A DNA stretch of 64,000 nucleotides, taken from contig JBLDXI010000042.1 of NCBI GenBank assembly GCA_047495785.1, forward strand, positions 1,922,001 to 1,986,000, in the 5' to 3' direction. The position numbers were made by a program, and so were the translations under genes. Each line of letters begins with the position of its first letter. The first letter of the stretch is position 1. The notes under the pieces were generated by a model. That model did not search any database, was not told the origin of the DNA, and was given only the letters and a program-made list of their open reading frames with translations. Of the stretch, positions 1-12,212 are shown piece by piece. This DNA is from Lepidodermella squamata (Eukaryota > Gastrotricha).

Positions 1-103
1 AAATGTTGCGCAAATGGCAAGTAAAGGTGTAGAGGAATAAGCGGGTGAAATTTGTGCGTTAACCGCTGTTTGGTTAAAACTGTATCTTAGGTATAGCAAA
101 AGC

Positions 104-929
104 TCATTCATCCACAATTTCATCGCGCCGCAAAAATAATCCTGAATAAAAATCATAATAATAGTTTACTGATGTCGATAACATTTTGTTGTGGTCTCGC
201 CTGTGTCCGCGGTCAATTTTTACTTCGGTTTGCCTATTATTACCATAATTTTCCACAAGGCACTCCTGCCAGAACTCGGGCAGATAATACATGAGTTCTC
301 GATTAGAGTCCGCCTTGAGCTGCACGGATTTCTCCGTCAGAATTCAGCAAACGGCCACTGCAGAAATTTGTTCTTCCATTGGTGCACAGAAATTTGTGTA
401 ATGTTGTTGCAACCGTCTCTTACAATTCCAAGTACCCATGTGTCCATTTTGCCTGCACTACCTTGGATTCTGACCCTTCTTTTTCGTCTTCGTCTTTGAT
501 ATCCTCACCTTGCTCGTACTCCTTCATCAAATAGTCGAATTGGGCATTCGTGACAAATAAATCAATGTCGTCATCGAAGGGGATAATATCCCCTTCTCTC
601 ATGAAACCTTTCATCAAATAAATATCAATTTTCGCATGATTCTAATCGTCAAATAAATCCTTACCCAGTAATGTACCATAAGCTGGGACGATTTTAATTT
701 CAAAATTTCTCAAAAAATCTCGTTGTAATCGGCTGAAAAATCTCGCTTGATCTTGCCGTTTAGCAGACCCCAGAAATAGACAGCTCAAATGCGGTGCATG
801 ATTATCACGACCTTGCTTATCCCATTCCTTACCGTATTGCATCGATATGATTCCTGTGTTTCTGGAATAATAATTGTCCGTACAACTGGAGGCGGCCATC
901 ACAATGCTAGCAATATAAGATGCAAGCAA
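104..929 (-). CDS. LicD/fukutin-like nucleotidyltransferase-fold protein, partial multi-exon gene
   Basis: Seen: the minus strand reads a helical segment ending in PAYGTLLG (down to about 654), then a 57-bp stretch with GT..AG ends containing an in-frame TAG, then FMREGDIIPFDDDIDLF (from about 616). GTLLG followed by IPFDDDIDLF is the signature of the LicD family, whose DDDID acidic cluster binds metal for phosphocholine or sugar-phosphate transfer. The 57-bp stretch therefore reads best as a small intron, although its acceptor (GAAAG) is weak. Downstream pieces fit the family's C-terminal half: QWKNKFLQWPFAEF near 370-335, and LPEFWQECLVENYG in the final open frame ending at 104. Joining these needs at least one more intron or a one-base frameshift near 330, so the copy could be a pseudogene. 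Upstream exons are not identified. Nematodes carry many W02B3.4-type members of this family, mostly uncharacterised. Substrate unknown. Confidence 0.6.
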
Positions 930-2870
930 GCAAGTATGGCAAGATATTTGAGCGATTTATAAAAGTGGACTACTTGCCTTTCATTAGCTTTCAATGGATA
1001 GATGCGACTGTTAACTTACAGGTGCGTGCATGGGATCTCAATGGTCAATAGCGACGAATCTATACCATTCACGTTATGCCGCCCATTGTGTAACGAATCT
1101 TCATTCCAAAGGAGCGGACGATTCACCTTTCAAGGGGTCGAGATCACAAAACTCATTTGCGCTCATTCAGGGATGAAATAATAGGTATCTTAGCAACAGT
1201 GTCTTAACTCGGGTGCTGCTTATCAACATCAAAAATGACTCATGAGAATGTTCTCGGTTCCTTGTGTAATGCCAGTGAAACTGTTTTTCCTGTGTTATTC
1301 TGTCCCAAAGTCGCGAAATCAATGAAATAAATAACCGCAATTGCCGTTAGCCAAACCTTTAGCTTCAAGACAGAATCCTTTCCTGCGGAAAAAAACGTCT
1401 TGGTTACGGTTTTTTTTACCCACGTTGCCGCTGGGTCGTTACTAGGCGCCCTGTTTTCTGGAGCATTCCCTAGACAAAGGAGCCTTGTTTGGGTTACAGA
1501 TCCTTTGAACTGATGTTTGAGTTGGTACAATTTTGTATTCAGCCAATTAAATTCAGAAATTCTTGTTTAAAATAAAGTGCCCGCCTGGGTGAAGACAAGG
1601 TTTCGGAACTCCAAAAATGCCAGTAGGAATGCGGGGTCGTTTTTATTCTGCACGAAGGATTAGCATTTTCACGTAGCTCAACTAAACGATGGAGATATGA
1701 GTTGGTCACCAATAAAAAATGTATTTTAGGTTAATCACGATATTAGAAGCTGGAAAGAAGGACAACTGAGAAATCAGAGTTATGACATCAATTCAACCAG
1801 CTCGAAATCATTTAGCTCGGCAAGTGCTGGCTAGTATTTTTTTCTTTCGAACGCTGCGCCACATTTAGTGCATATCATCAGATTGCCATTAGTTCGCCGC
1901 CAGCAATGATTTGCGGCGTAATACCCTCCTCCACGTGCTGGACCTGTCCACGCGCCTGGGCAGCCACTCATTGGCCAACTATATTTATATTAATTCACCT
2001 AATAAATAATTATTCGGCATAAATTAGTTTCATTTACTTATTCGGAAAAATAAAGGGGCCTCTACATTAAGAAGGGTTACCATGGCTATTTTAATTTCCA
2101 AAGGTTAACCATCATCTCATCGTGGAGAAACGTTGCTTTTTCTAGTGTTTGTGTTCTAGTGTGTTCTAGTGTCAGTTAAGCTGGCTAGCAATCGATAAAA
2201 CGGTAATGCGGTATGTGGAAGGTTAGGAACAAGTTATTTTAACTGCTTCGTCGCATTCGCTGTTAGTACCGAGGTCCCGGCCAATCGGTCCGAGTAATTG
2301 GTCCAGGCGGCCAATCGTGGCGGATGTAACCATTGATGCAGCCATATGGTCGCCATACGCAGATAGGGTTTTGCATCGCTATCTCAAATGTTATCTCATC
2401 TGTAATTATTTCTTTTCTGTGTCAAATTTCAACTCACTTTTTTCGCTCAAGAAAAAAAGTATTTTAAGAAAAATGATGATATGACAGTAAAAAATGAAGC
2501 GACGGCGCTACCTAGAAATGAAAAGGACCATTGAATTCCCCGAGCAAGATAGACAAACTGATTCACCGTATAGCTCTTTTGACATGCCGATAATTGTGAA
2601 TAGTCTGCTGTACTTTCAATTTATCATTCATTGGACATGTACCAGCGCTTCAGCATGAATCAGAGATAGCTGCAAAGATTTCATTTGATGAATCAGGCCA
2701 ATCGCTCGCCTCTTACCCTTTGATGCACATCCTATACCCAATATATTTTTCCGTTTTAGAAACGCGCCTCTACTTACCATTTCTTCTCAAAATTACCAAT
2801 TAACTAAGTATCTCTCCTAATTTCCTTCAAATTAATTAACTATTTTTTTCATTCTCAAATTTTCTAAATT
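930..2870. other. Unique DNA without a recognisable gene
   Basis: AT-rich sequence. A 96-residue open frame at 1240-1530 (minus) has no motif I recognise and is probably chance. A short duplicated GTGTTCTAGT motif sits near 2150-2172. No RNA gene or mobile element is visible. The first satellite unit begins abruptly at 2871. Confidence 0.5.
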
Positions 2871-3290
2871 TGCTGAGGACCTGCTTTACAGGATAGACCA
2901 GAAGCGGGAATTTTCTTGGTATTAATTTCGCATAAATTCATTGGTTGAAATTGGTTGTTGTTGGTGTTTGGAACTTTCTGTGCGAGCGACCACAATGAAC
3001 AGACACGACGCGTTCTGTCTGCAAGGCATTGTCCATTTCCATTCGAGCAATAAATTTTGTACAAATTTCAGTGCGAGGGACAAGAATGAACAGACACGAC
3101 GCGATCTGTCTGCGTGCAATGCATTTGTTTTATGTTCTGTGCTTGCGACATCAATCGTCCAATCAGAGAACGCATTTTTCCGGCTAAAAAATCTCAAACA
3201 CTATGTCGTCAACGCGAGAAGTGAAATGACCATCATAACCCAAACCGTGTGACATTAGTCCCCCGTGGACATAACTCCCCCGGTGGAGTA
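2871..3290. repeat. 443-bp satellite, leftmost (partial) unit
   Basis: Begins with GCTGAGGACCTGCTTTACAG and follows the 443-bp unit to GGTGGAGTA, where a TIR element interrupts it. The missing first ~22 bases of the unit make this the array's left edge. It differs from later units at several positions (for example AGCAATAAATTTTG in place of AGCAATGAATTTTG), consistent with a diverged edge copy. Confidence 0.95.
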
Positions 3291-3799
3291 CAGGGTGTTC
3301 TTTTTAAAACCGAACATCCGCCGCGCGCGTTGGAAAATCGCGTGCTACCGCAAATTTTTATGCACAAAATTAAATATCCTTTTAAAAATATTTTTATTTT
3401 ATTATATTAATACTTTTTTTTAAATAAAAATTTTGTTGCCACGGAAAAGCGTGCTGCGCGATGCCGCGCGTTTTCGCGTTGTAGCCGCTCCGTGCACCGC
3501 AAGTTCCCCGGCGCGCAACTTCATCCCCGTAATTCCGCATTTTATCACCGGTGACGACACCTTTGTTAGTGTTTTTCTGATAGCATTTCAAGCATTTAAT
3601 AAGGCAGCCGGCGTCATTTTTTCTAAATATGGCTCAATTAGACGTATGCGCTAAGCCTAAACAAGCCATTTTTATGCCGTTTTTCGCAGATCTTAAGCGT
3701 TTAACCCCGGAAACTTTCACCTAAGTGCGGTTATACCTTGCGGAAACAGTGTTTCTAAGTACAGTAATGTATTCTCTACAAGACTACCACAGCCGTTTT

Positions 3800-4960
3800 T
3801 GTAGGATGATGGTTATTTTTAGCACGTCTGCCCTAACAGCCAGCCGGTCTTTCAGAGCATAGATCTCATTATCACCATCTTCAAGGAGGTCTATGCCTTC
3901 AAATCACCCGTCAAAAACACTGTCTCTCATTGTTTTCTTGTAAAGCTGAGTAAATACTACTTAGTTACCGTTACTTTTTGGAGGGTCACCGCGGTTTTTC
4001 ACTTGCTGCTGCTATGGATGCATTCTGTCGATAAATGGAGTTTTTCGGGATATTCGGAACATTTACAATGTTAGCAAACAATTCAGCGGTCAAATGGGGG
4101 CTCAAATGAGTGAATTCACTAGGAGACATAAATACTTTGACAATGAAACAAGAAAAACTCGGTGTTGCCATACTAACTCGTGAGCAGGAGGGGCTTCCTT
4201 CTGCCATACCTGCTGTGTTAGATCTCATCCTCTGGACAGATGAACGATCTTCAAGATGGTCCATGTCATGAATTTTGCTTAATTAGCATTGTTACTCATT
4301 GTTTTCAGGTAGAATAGAGTGTAAATTTCTTAGTTACCATGTCTTTTTGGGGGGTCACCGTGGTTTTTCTCGTTTTACGGCTAAGGATGCATTTAGACGT
4401 TAAAATGGAGTTATTCGGGTTTATCGGAACATTTATTGATGCTGGGAAATAATCAACGGTCAGATATGGGTAAAATTGGGTGATTTTGCTTTGACTATAT
4501 CAATATGACGACAAAGCAGAAAAAAGCTAGTGTTGCCGCCGTAATTCGAGCGCAGGATCGACTTTCGTCTGCCCTACACACTCTGGTTAGACGTCATCAT
4601 TGAGTCAGATCAGCAACCTTAAGGATAGCTCATTTCATGAAATAATCTGGTAAGAACAATCTTTCTCATGGTTTTCTTGTAGAATAAACTGTATATTTCT
4701 TAGTTACCATTACTTTTAGGTTGGACAACGCGGTTTTCCGCTTTAAGTGGCTTAGCATGCATTTTTCGGGTTTTTTCGGGTTTTTCGGGATATTTTTGGT
4801 CGTAGCAAATAATTTAGCGGTTAAATTTTGGCCAACATAAGTGAACTTGCTAAGAGAAGATGTCAGTTTGACAATAAAGCAGAAAAATGCTGGTGTTGCC
4901 GCCCTAACTCGAGCGCTGGGTCGGCTTTCTGATACCATACCATCCTTGTTAGAGGACGTT
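3800..4960. repeat. Diverged ~370-bp tandem repeat inside the TIR element (about 3 copies)
   Basis: TTAGTTACC recurs at 3961, 4330 and 4700, each followed by a TTTTTGG/TTTTAGG stretch, GGATGCATT or GCATGCATT, TTCGGG, GGAACATTT-like sequence, and a GTTGCC segment about 230 bp in. A partial copy precedes the first (TTTTCTTGTA near 3935 matches 4672). The copies are clearly diverged, so the duplication predates or accompanied element ageing. Confidence 0.7.
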
Positions 4961-5859
4961 TCAACGCGTTGTAGCCGCAATCCTTCGTGATTTATGGGGC
5001 CATATGACATCGATGCATGAATTTTAGGCATTGTGTGAATATATAGCTTCAATCGTGTTGAAATTCTGCAAAAGACTTTACCCGTTGACACATTTCAGCC
5101 GATGCTACTGGTTTTCAGCGGCCGCATTAGGGCTAAGGTTTGAAATCGTTTGTTTTCGCTTATTCTTCTATTTCTCCGGGAAATTCAGCGGGTGGGGCGC
5201 GTTATATTATTGTGATTTATTGCGCTTGAAGTTACATCAATCAAATAGTTTACCACTAAAATATTCAAGAAACGTAAAATCTATGCGAGAATGCTGGACT
5301 GTTCTTACCGGACGCGTAGAATCAGAGATCAAAGGGATGCATATAAAAGACAAAGACTGGCGTGGTGTTAAACTTGCTTTGTTACCGCAGTCTCACAAAC
5401 AGTTACACCCGCCCGCAACTGCGGTTACCGCAGGGAAATGGATGACAGGACACGGGCATCACCACGGAATATTCCCGCCGCTTCCCTGCGCCGCCGCAAA
5501 CGAGTGATCAATGTCTGAATAAGATCTCGGTTATCAGTCCTAAGCGTTGTCTCAGTCATCGTCTGTTTTCAAATCTCCGGCGGATCCAGTGATACCAATG
5601 AATTTTTCGCCGAAAATGATGCTAAATTCTCACTCTTAACGACTCACGCCGCGCGCCGGATGCTGCCAATGATGTTAAAGTTTACATGACGTTTTGTTAA
5701 ACAACACTCAACTTGATCTGAATGGTGCAAATAAACGGCTGTTCATAGCCTAGCGATGTTGATTTTCCATGCTATGGATGTTAAGGATGCATTTATGAGT
5801 AAAAGAGATGCTAAGCGCTCTCTTTGCTTGATAGCAATCTTGCTATAAGGAATTCCTTA

Positions 5860-5893
5860 CTAAGGATGTCCTTACTAAGCAAGACATCCTTAG
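5860..5893. repeat. Inverted repeat (11-bp stem, 12-nt loop)
   Basis: CTAAGGATGTC at 5860-5870 pairs perfectly with GACATCCTTAG at 5883-5893. It lies in the TIR element in a local patch rich in CCTTACTAAG-type repeats. Confidence 0.6.
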
Positions 5894-6860
5894 CAAGATG
5901 GCTTCCAAGTAAGGACGCGGTGTCACTGGTATGCTTGGTAGGAATGGCTTACTCAACAATCCTTACTCAGACTTCGCCGCTTCAGACTGAGCTTCAGGCT
6001 AAATCATCGTAATCTAAAATACCTTGTATTTTTTCTTTTTGATATTATGAACATGTTCTACGAGTCAGCTTTGATGATAACGGTGGTAACGCCTTTGAGA
6101 TCAGCTTTAATTAGTCTATAGAAGTTAGTTACGGCTTCACTGCGGACGACGAAGTATCACACAAGGATGAGAGAGCATCAAGGATAAAGAAGGAAGGCAA
6201 CGTCTCTTCCGCATCAGCAACATCTATGCCAGTAAATTCGACATGTTTACCTCCAGCTTTCCGTTTATTTACATGATACCTTTTCATCGTGAAACAGCTA
6301 GTTGCATTGCATTTCGCCCAGAAAAGGGTGCGTTTCTCTGATCCGCGGACTGAAACTTGAGCGACAAGTTTTCAAGGCCGCTTGTTATATCATTAGACTC
6401 CTCAAGACAGCAGAAAACCACGTTGCACCGCCGTCTTCTTGATTCCAGCGGTGGATTTCAACGGCAAGGAAGCGCAATTTAAGGCTCTTTTCACCGATTT
6501 TGGGTATACCACATTGCGAAAACTGAGACCGAATAAGAAAAAACGGCGCGGCTATAACATTTAGCTCGCTTAACTGACTTGAATGATGCGCGGCAAGGAG
6601 CCGCGCGCTTGCCGGTTACCTTAGGAACCAGGCGCGAAAACCCTGATTTCAGGCGTTTTAACCGCTAAAATTAAAAAACCGACGCGTCGACGTGGCAACG
6701 CGCGCTAAAATTCAAGGGCATCGTGCAATTGAAAATAAAATTAAAAATTTATATTAAAAGTGATAAAAAATTATTTTAGTAAAATTATTTTCGTAAAATA
6801 GCCGGCAAATTTATTTTTCGCGACTACGGCAGGATGTTCGGTTTTAAAAAGAACACCCTG

Positions 6861-7768
6861 TATTGATTCCTTGGAATTATTAGACAGCTGAGGACCTGCT
6901 TTACAGGATAGACCAGAAGCGGGAATTTTCTTGGTATTAATTTCGCATAAATTCATTGGTTGAAATTGGTTGTTGTTGGTGTTTGGAACTTTCTGTGCGA
7001 GCGACCACAATGAACAGACACGACGCGTTCTGTCTGCAAGGCATTGTCCATTTCCATTCGAGCAATGAATTTTGTACAAATTTCAGTGCGAGGGACAAGA
7101 ATGAACAGACACGACGCGATCTGTCTGCGTGCAATGCATTTGTTTAATGTTCTGTGCTTGCGACATCAATCGTCCAATCAGAGAACGCATTTTTCCGGCT
7201 AAAAAATCTTAAACACAATGTCGTCAACGCGAGAAGTGAAATGACCATTATAACCCAAACCGTGTGACATTAGTCCCCCGTGGACATAACTCCCCCGGTG
7301 GAGTATTGATTCCTTGGAATTATTAGTGAAATAGTGAAATAGAAGTGAAATGACCATTATAACCCAAACCGTGTGACATTAGTCCCCCGTGGACATAACT
7401 CCCCCGGTGGAGTATTGATTCCTTGGAATTATTAGACAGCTGAGGACCTGCTTTACAGGATAGAACAGGAGCGGGAATTTTCTTGGTATTAATTTCGCAT
7501 AAATTCATTGGTTGAAATTGGTTGTTGTTGGTGTTTGGAACTTTCTGTGCGAGCGACCACAATGAACAGACACGACGCGATCTGTCTGCGTGCAATGCAT
7601 TTGTTTAATGTTCTGTGCTTGCGACATCAATCGTCCAATCAGAGAACGCATTTTTCCGGCTAAAAAATCTTAAACACAATGTCGTCAACGCGAGAAGTGA
7701 AATGACCATTATAACCCAAACCGTGTGACATTAGTCCCCCGTGGACATAACTCCCCCGGTGGAGTATT
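6861..7768. repeat. 443-bp satellite array, segment 2
   Basis: Resumes exactly at TA-TTGATTCC after the TIR element. It holds one 443-bp unit, a truncated 109-bp unit (7306-7414) and a 352-bp-type unit that is cut at GTATT by a LINE insertion. Confidence 0.95.
7306..7414. repeat. 109-bp truncated satellite unit
   Basis: The unit jumps from GGAATTATTAG straight to AGTGAAATGACC through a TGAAATAGTGAAATAG connector, deleting about three quarters of the monomer. The identical variant recurs at 11643-11751, 12104-12212 and 14405-14513, so it was made once and then copied. Confidence 0.85.
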
Positions 7769-8720
7769 TATTTATTTATTTATTTATTTATTTTATACCG
7801 GCTTGCAATCAATCTCAAGGATTATTAGCAATCAAAGGCGCCTCACTGTAGATATCAAAAACTTCGTATAATCCAAATTATCAACAAACAATTTAAAATT
7901 AGCTAAAGAGCCATTAACAATGTCTAAAGGCAGCTTGTTCCATAATATTACATACCTTCTAAGAAAAGAGAACTTAAAGCAGTCTCTGTGGCACATAGGC
8001 AATGAGAGCCTGTGCGTGTCAGCATATTTGTTGCTGGATTTGTTAAAAAATAAACCAAAATCAACATCAACAAAACCACGATATAATTTAAACATTAGTA
8101 TCAAGTCACGTTGACAACGTCTATTTTCGAGAGTTTTCATGCTAAACATTTGGAGTAGGACTTTGTAGTCAGTCACCCTGTAACCTGTCATCCTTTTCAG
8201 GAAATTATGCAGAACTGATTCGAGCCGACTGATTACTGTTAGCAGATATGGAGAATACACAGTGGAAGCATAGTCGAGGTGTGGCATTACATAGACATTA
8301 AAAGCCTTAAGTCGTAGACTATTCGATTTGAAAGTTCGCAAAATGAATCCCGAAATCCTGTTGCACTTGGCAATAATTTTAGAGCAGTGCGATTTAAAAT
8401 TTAGATTCTCGTCTACCTCAATTCCGAGGTCTCGGATCGATTTAACAAACTCGATCTCGTGACCATTTATTGAGTACTTGAAATTAGCAACTTCAGCAGA
8501 TTTCTTGCCGTTGAGGCGGAGAACAAAACATTTTTGGCTATTAATGTTAAGCCCATTGTCGGCAAACCATTCGATGATATTGTTCAAATCAGCTTGAAGA
8601 CTGTGACAATCTTCCACACAAGATATCTTATTATAGATCTTAGTGTCGTCGGCGAAGTACTTAGTTAAAGAAGTCCTTATACAGTCATCAGTGAATAGCA
8701 AGTACACAACGAACAGCAAG
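7769..8720 (-). mobile_element. 5'-truncated non-LTR retrotransposon (CR1/jockey-like)
   Basis: An insertion within a satellite unit, flanked by GTATT at 7764-7768 and 8721-8725 (5-bp duplication). On the minus strand it runs from a truncated reverse transcriptase to a short 3' UTR and an (AAAT)n tail at 7769-7795. This is the usual anatomy of a 5'-truncated LINE copy integrated by target-primed reverse transcription. Confidence 0.9.
7832..8719 (-). pseudogene. Reverse transcriptase C-terminal fragment of LINE
   Basis: A 295-residue open frame. YFADDTKIY at residues 21-29 holds the catalytic FADD box of non-LTR reverse transcriptases. The thumb and C-terminal region after it is typical of CR1/jockey-type elements: LNINSQKC, DLGIEVDENLNFKSH near 97-111, HLDYAS near 148, RRYVILWNKLP near 259. 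The fingers, the rest of the palm and any endonuclease domain are missing because the copy is 5' truncated, so it cannot be active. The stop is 63 bp before the A-rich tail. The intact frame suggests a fairly recent insertion. The exact clade (CR1, L2/Rex1 or jockey) is not resolved here. Confidence 0.85.
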
Positions 8721-11642
8721 GTATTGATTCCTTGGAATTATTAGACAGCTGAGGACCTGCTTTACAGGATAGACCAGAAGCGGGAATTTTCTTGGTATTA
8801 ATTTCGCATAAATTCATTGGTTGAAATTGGTTGTTGTTGGTGTTTGGAACTTTCTGTGCGAGCGACCACAATGAACAGACACGACGCGTTCTGTCTGCAA
8901 GGCATTGTCCATTTCCATTCGAGCAATGAATTTTGTACAAATTTCAGTGCGAGGGACAAGAATGAACAGACACGACGCGATCTGTCTGCGTGCAATGTAT
9001 TTGTTTTATGTTCTGTGCTTGCGACATAAATCGTCCAATCAGAGAACGCATTTTTCCGGCTAAAAAATCTTAAACACAATGTCGTCAACGCGAGAAGTGA
9101 AATGACCATTATAACCCAAACCGTGTGACATTAGTCCCCCGTGGACATAACTCCCCCGGTGGAGTATTGATTCCTTGGAATTATTAGACAGCTGAGGACC
9201 TGCTTTACAGGATAGACCAGAAGCGGGAATTTTCTTGGTATTAATTTCGCATAAATTCATTGGTTGAAATTGGTTGTTGTTGGTGTTTGGAACTTTCTGT
9301 GCGAGCGACCACAATGAACAGACACGACGCGATCTGTCTGCGTGCAATGCATTTGTTTAATGTTCTGTGCTTGCGACATCAATCGTCCAATCAGAGAACG
9401 CATTTTTCCCGCTAAAAAATCTTAAACACAATGTCGTCAACGCGAGAAGTGAAATGACCAATATAACCCAAACCGTGTGACATTAGTCCCCCGTGGACAT
9501 AACTCCCCCGGTGGAGTATTGATTCCTTGGAATTATTAGACAGCTGAGGACCTGCTTTACAGGATAGACCAGAAGCGGGAATTTTCTTGGTATTAATTTC
9601 GCATAAATTCATTGGTTGAAATTGGTTGTTGTTGGTGTTTGGAACTTTCTGTGCGAGCGACCACAATGAACAGACACGACGCGTTCTGTCTGCAAGGCAT
9701 TGTCCATTTCCATTCGAGCAATGAATTTTGTACAAATTTCAGTGCGAGGGACAAGAATGAACAGACACGACGCGATCTGTCTGCGTGCAATGCATTTGTT
9801 TAATGTTCTGTGCTTGCGACATCAATCGTCCAATCAGAGAACGCATTTTTCCGGCTAACAAATCTTAAACACAATGTCGTCAACGCGAGAAGTGAAATGA
9901 CCATTATAACCCAAGCCGTGTGACATTAGTCCCCCGTGGACATAACTCCCCCGGTGGAGTATTGATTCCTTGGAATTATTAGACAGCTGAGGACCTGCTT
10001 TACAGGATAGAACAGGAGCGGGAATTTTCTTGGTATTAATTTCGCATAAATTCATTGGTTGAAATTGGTTGTTGTTGGTGTTTGGAACTTTCTGTGCGAG
10101 CGACCACAATGAACAGACACGACGCGTTCTGTCTGCAAGGCATTGTCCATTTCCATTCGAGCAATGAATTTTGTACAAATTTCAGTGCGAGGGACAAGAA
10201 TGAACAGACACGACGCGATCTGTCTGCGTGCAATGCATTTGTTTAATGTTCTGTGCTTGCGACATCAATCGTCCAATCAGAGAACGCATTTTTCCGGCTA
10301 AAAAATCTTAAACACAATGTCGTCAACGCGAGAAGTGAAATGACCATTATAACCCAAACCGTGTGACATTAGTCCCCCGTGGACATAACTCCCCCGGTGG
10401 AGTATTGATTCCTTGGAATTATTAGACAGCTGAGGACCTGCTTTACAGGATAGAACAGGAGCGGGAATTTTCTTGGTATTAATTTCGCATAAATTCATTG
10501 GTTGAAATTGGTTGTTGTTGGTGTTTGGAACTTTCTGTGCGAGCGACCACAATGAACAGACACGACGCGATCTGTCTGCGTGCAATGCATTTGTTTAATG
10601 TTCTGTGCTTGCGACATCAATCGTCCAATCAGAGAACGCATTTTTCCGGCTAAAAAATCTTAAACACAATGTCGTCAACGCGAGAAGTGAAATGACCATT
10701 ATAACCCAAACCGTGTGACATTAGTCCCCCGTGGACATAACTCCCCCGGTGGAGTATTGATTCCTTGGAATTATTAGACAGCTGAGGACCTGCTTTACAG
10801 GATAGACCAGAAGCGGGAATTTTCTTGGTATTAATTTCGCATAAATTCATTGGTTGAAATTGGTTGTTGTTGGTGTTTGGAACTTTCTGTGCGAGCGACC
10901 ACAATGAACAGACACGACGCGTTCTGTCTGCAAGGCATTGTCCATTTCCATTCGAGCAATGAATTTTGTACAAATTTCAGTGCGAGGGACAAGAATGAAC
11001 AGACACGACGCGATCTGTCTGCGTGCAATGTATTTGTTTTATGTTCTGTGCTTGCGACATAAATCGTCCAATCAGAGAACGCATTTTTCCGGCTAAAAAA
11101 TCTTAAACACAATGTCGTCAACGCGAGAAGTGAAATGACCATTATAACCCAAACCGTGTGACATTAGTCCCCCGTGGACATAACTCCCCCGGTGGAGTAT
11201 TGATTCCTTGGAATTATTAGACAGCTGAGGACCTGCTTTACAGGATAGACCAGAAGCGGGAATTTTCTTGGTATTAATTTCGCATAAATTCATTGGTTGA
11301 AATTGGTTGTTGTTGGTGTTTGGAACTTTCTGTGCGAGCGACCACAATGAACAGACACGACGCGTTCTGTCTGCAAGGCATTGTCCATTTCCATTCGAGC
11401 AATGAATTTTGTACAAATTTCAGTGCGAGGGACAAGAATGAACAGACACGACGCGATCTGTCTGCGTGCAATGCATTTGTTTAATGTTCTGTGCTTGCGA
11501 CATCAATCGTCCAATCAGAGAACGCATTTTTCCGGCTAAAAAATCTTAAACACAATGTCGTCAACGCGAGAAGTGAAATGACCATTATAACCCAAACCGT
11601 GTGACATTAGTCCCCCGTGGACATAACTCCCCCGGTGGAGTA

Positions 11643-11751
11643 TTGATTCCTTGGAATTATTAGTGAAATAGTGAAATAGAAGTGAAATGACCATTATAAC
11701 CCAAACCGTGTGACATTAGTCCCCCGTGGACATAACTCCCCCGGTGGAGTA
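11643..11751. repeat. 109-bp truncated satellite unit
   Basis: Same junction and connector as the copy at 7306-7414. Confidence 0.85.
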
Positions 11752-12103
11752 TTGATTCCTTGGAATTATTAGACAGCTGAGGACCTGCTTTACAGGATAG
11801 AACAGGAGCGGGAATTTTCTTGGTATTAATTTCGCATAAATTCATTGGTTGAAATTGGTTGTTGTTGGTGTTTGGAACTTTCTGTGCGAGCGACCACAAT
11901 GAACAGACACGACGCGATCTGTCTGCGTGCAATGCATTTGTTTTATGTTCTGTGCTTGCGACATCAATCGTCCAATCAGAGAACGCATTTTTCCCGCTAA
12001 AAAATCTCAAACACAATGTCGTCAACGCGAGAAGTGAAATGACCATTATAACCCAAACCGTGTGACATTAGTCCCCCGTGGACATAACTCCCCCGGTGGA
12101 GTA

Positions 12104-12212
12104 TTGATTCCTTGGAATTATTAGTGAAATAGTGAAATAGAAGTGAAATGACCATTATAACCCAAACCGTGTGACATTAGTCCCCCGTGGACATAACTCC
12201 CCCGGTGGAGTA
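12104..12212. repeat. 109-bp truncated satellite unit
   Basis: Same junction and connector as the copy at 7306-7414. It is one 352-bp unit downstream of the previous one. Confidence 0.85.

Larger units (their letters stand above)
3291..6860. mobile_element. 3.57-kb non-autonomous TIR DNA transposon, TA target duplication
   Basis: Perfect 29-bp terminal inverted repeats at 3291-3319 and 6832-6860 begin CAGGGTGTTCTTTTTAAAAC. The element splits a satellite unit at GGAG-TA-TTGATT and TA is present on both sides (3289-3290, 6861-6862). Weaker inverted similarity (AT-rich blocks and a GTTGCCACG/CGTGGCAAC pair) seems to continue inward for over 100 bp at each end. The TA duplication points to the Tc1/mariner-like group, but other families also use TA. 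No open frame inside shows a DDE/D transposase signature. The longest, 158 residues at 5031-5507 plus, is unrecognised, so I infer it depends on a transposase elsewhere. Confidence 0.88.

Noticed and set aside
1240-1530. 96-residue minus-strand frame
   Set aside because: No recognisable domain, no splice or promoter support.
4666-5091. 141-residue minus-strand frame in the same element
   Set aside because: Lies across the diverged 370-bp repeat and has no motif; probably chance.
5031-5507. 158-residue frame as transposase of the 3.57-kb element
   Set aside because: No DDE/D spacing, helix-turn-helix or similarity I recognise. The composition looks like translated non-coding DNA.
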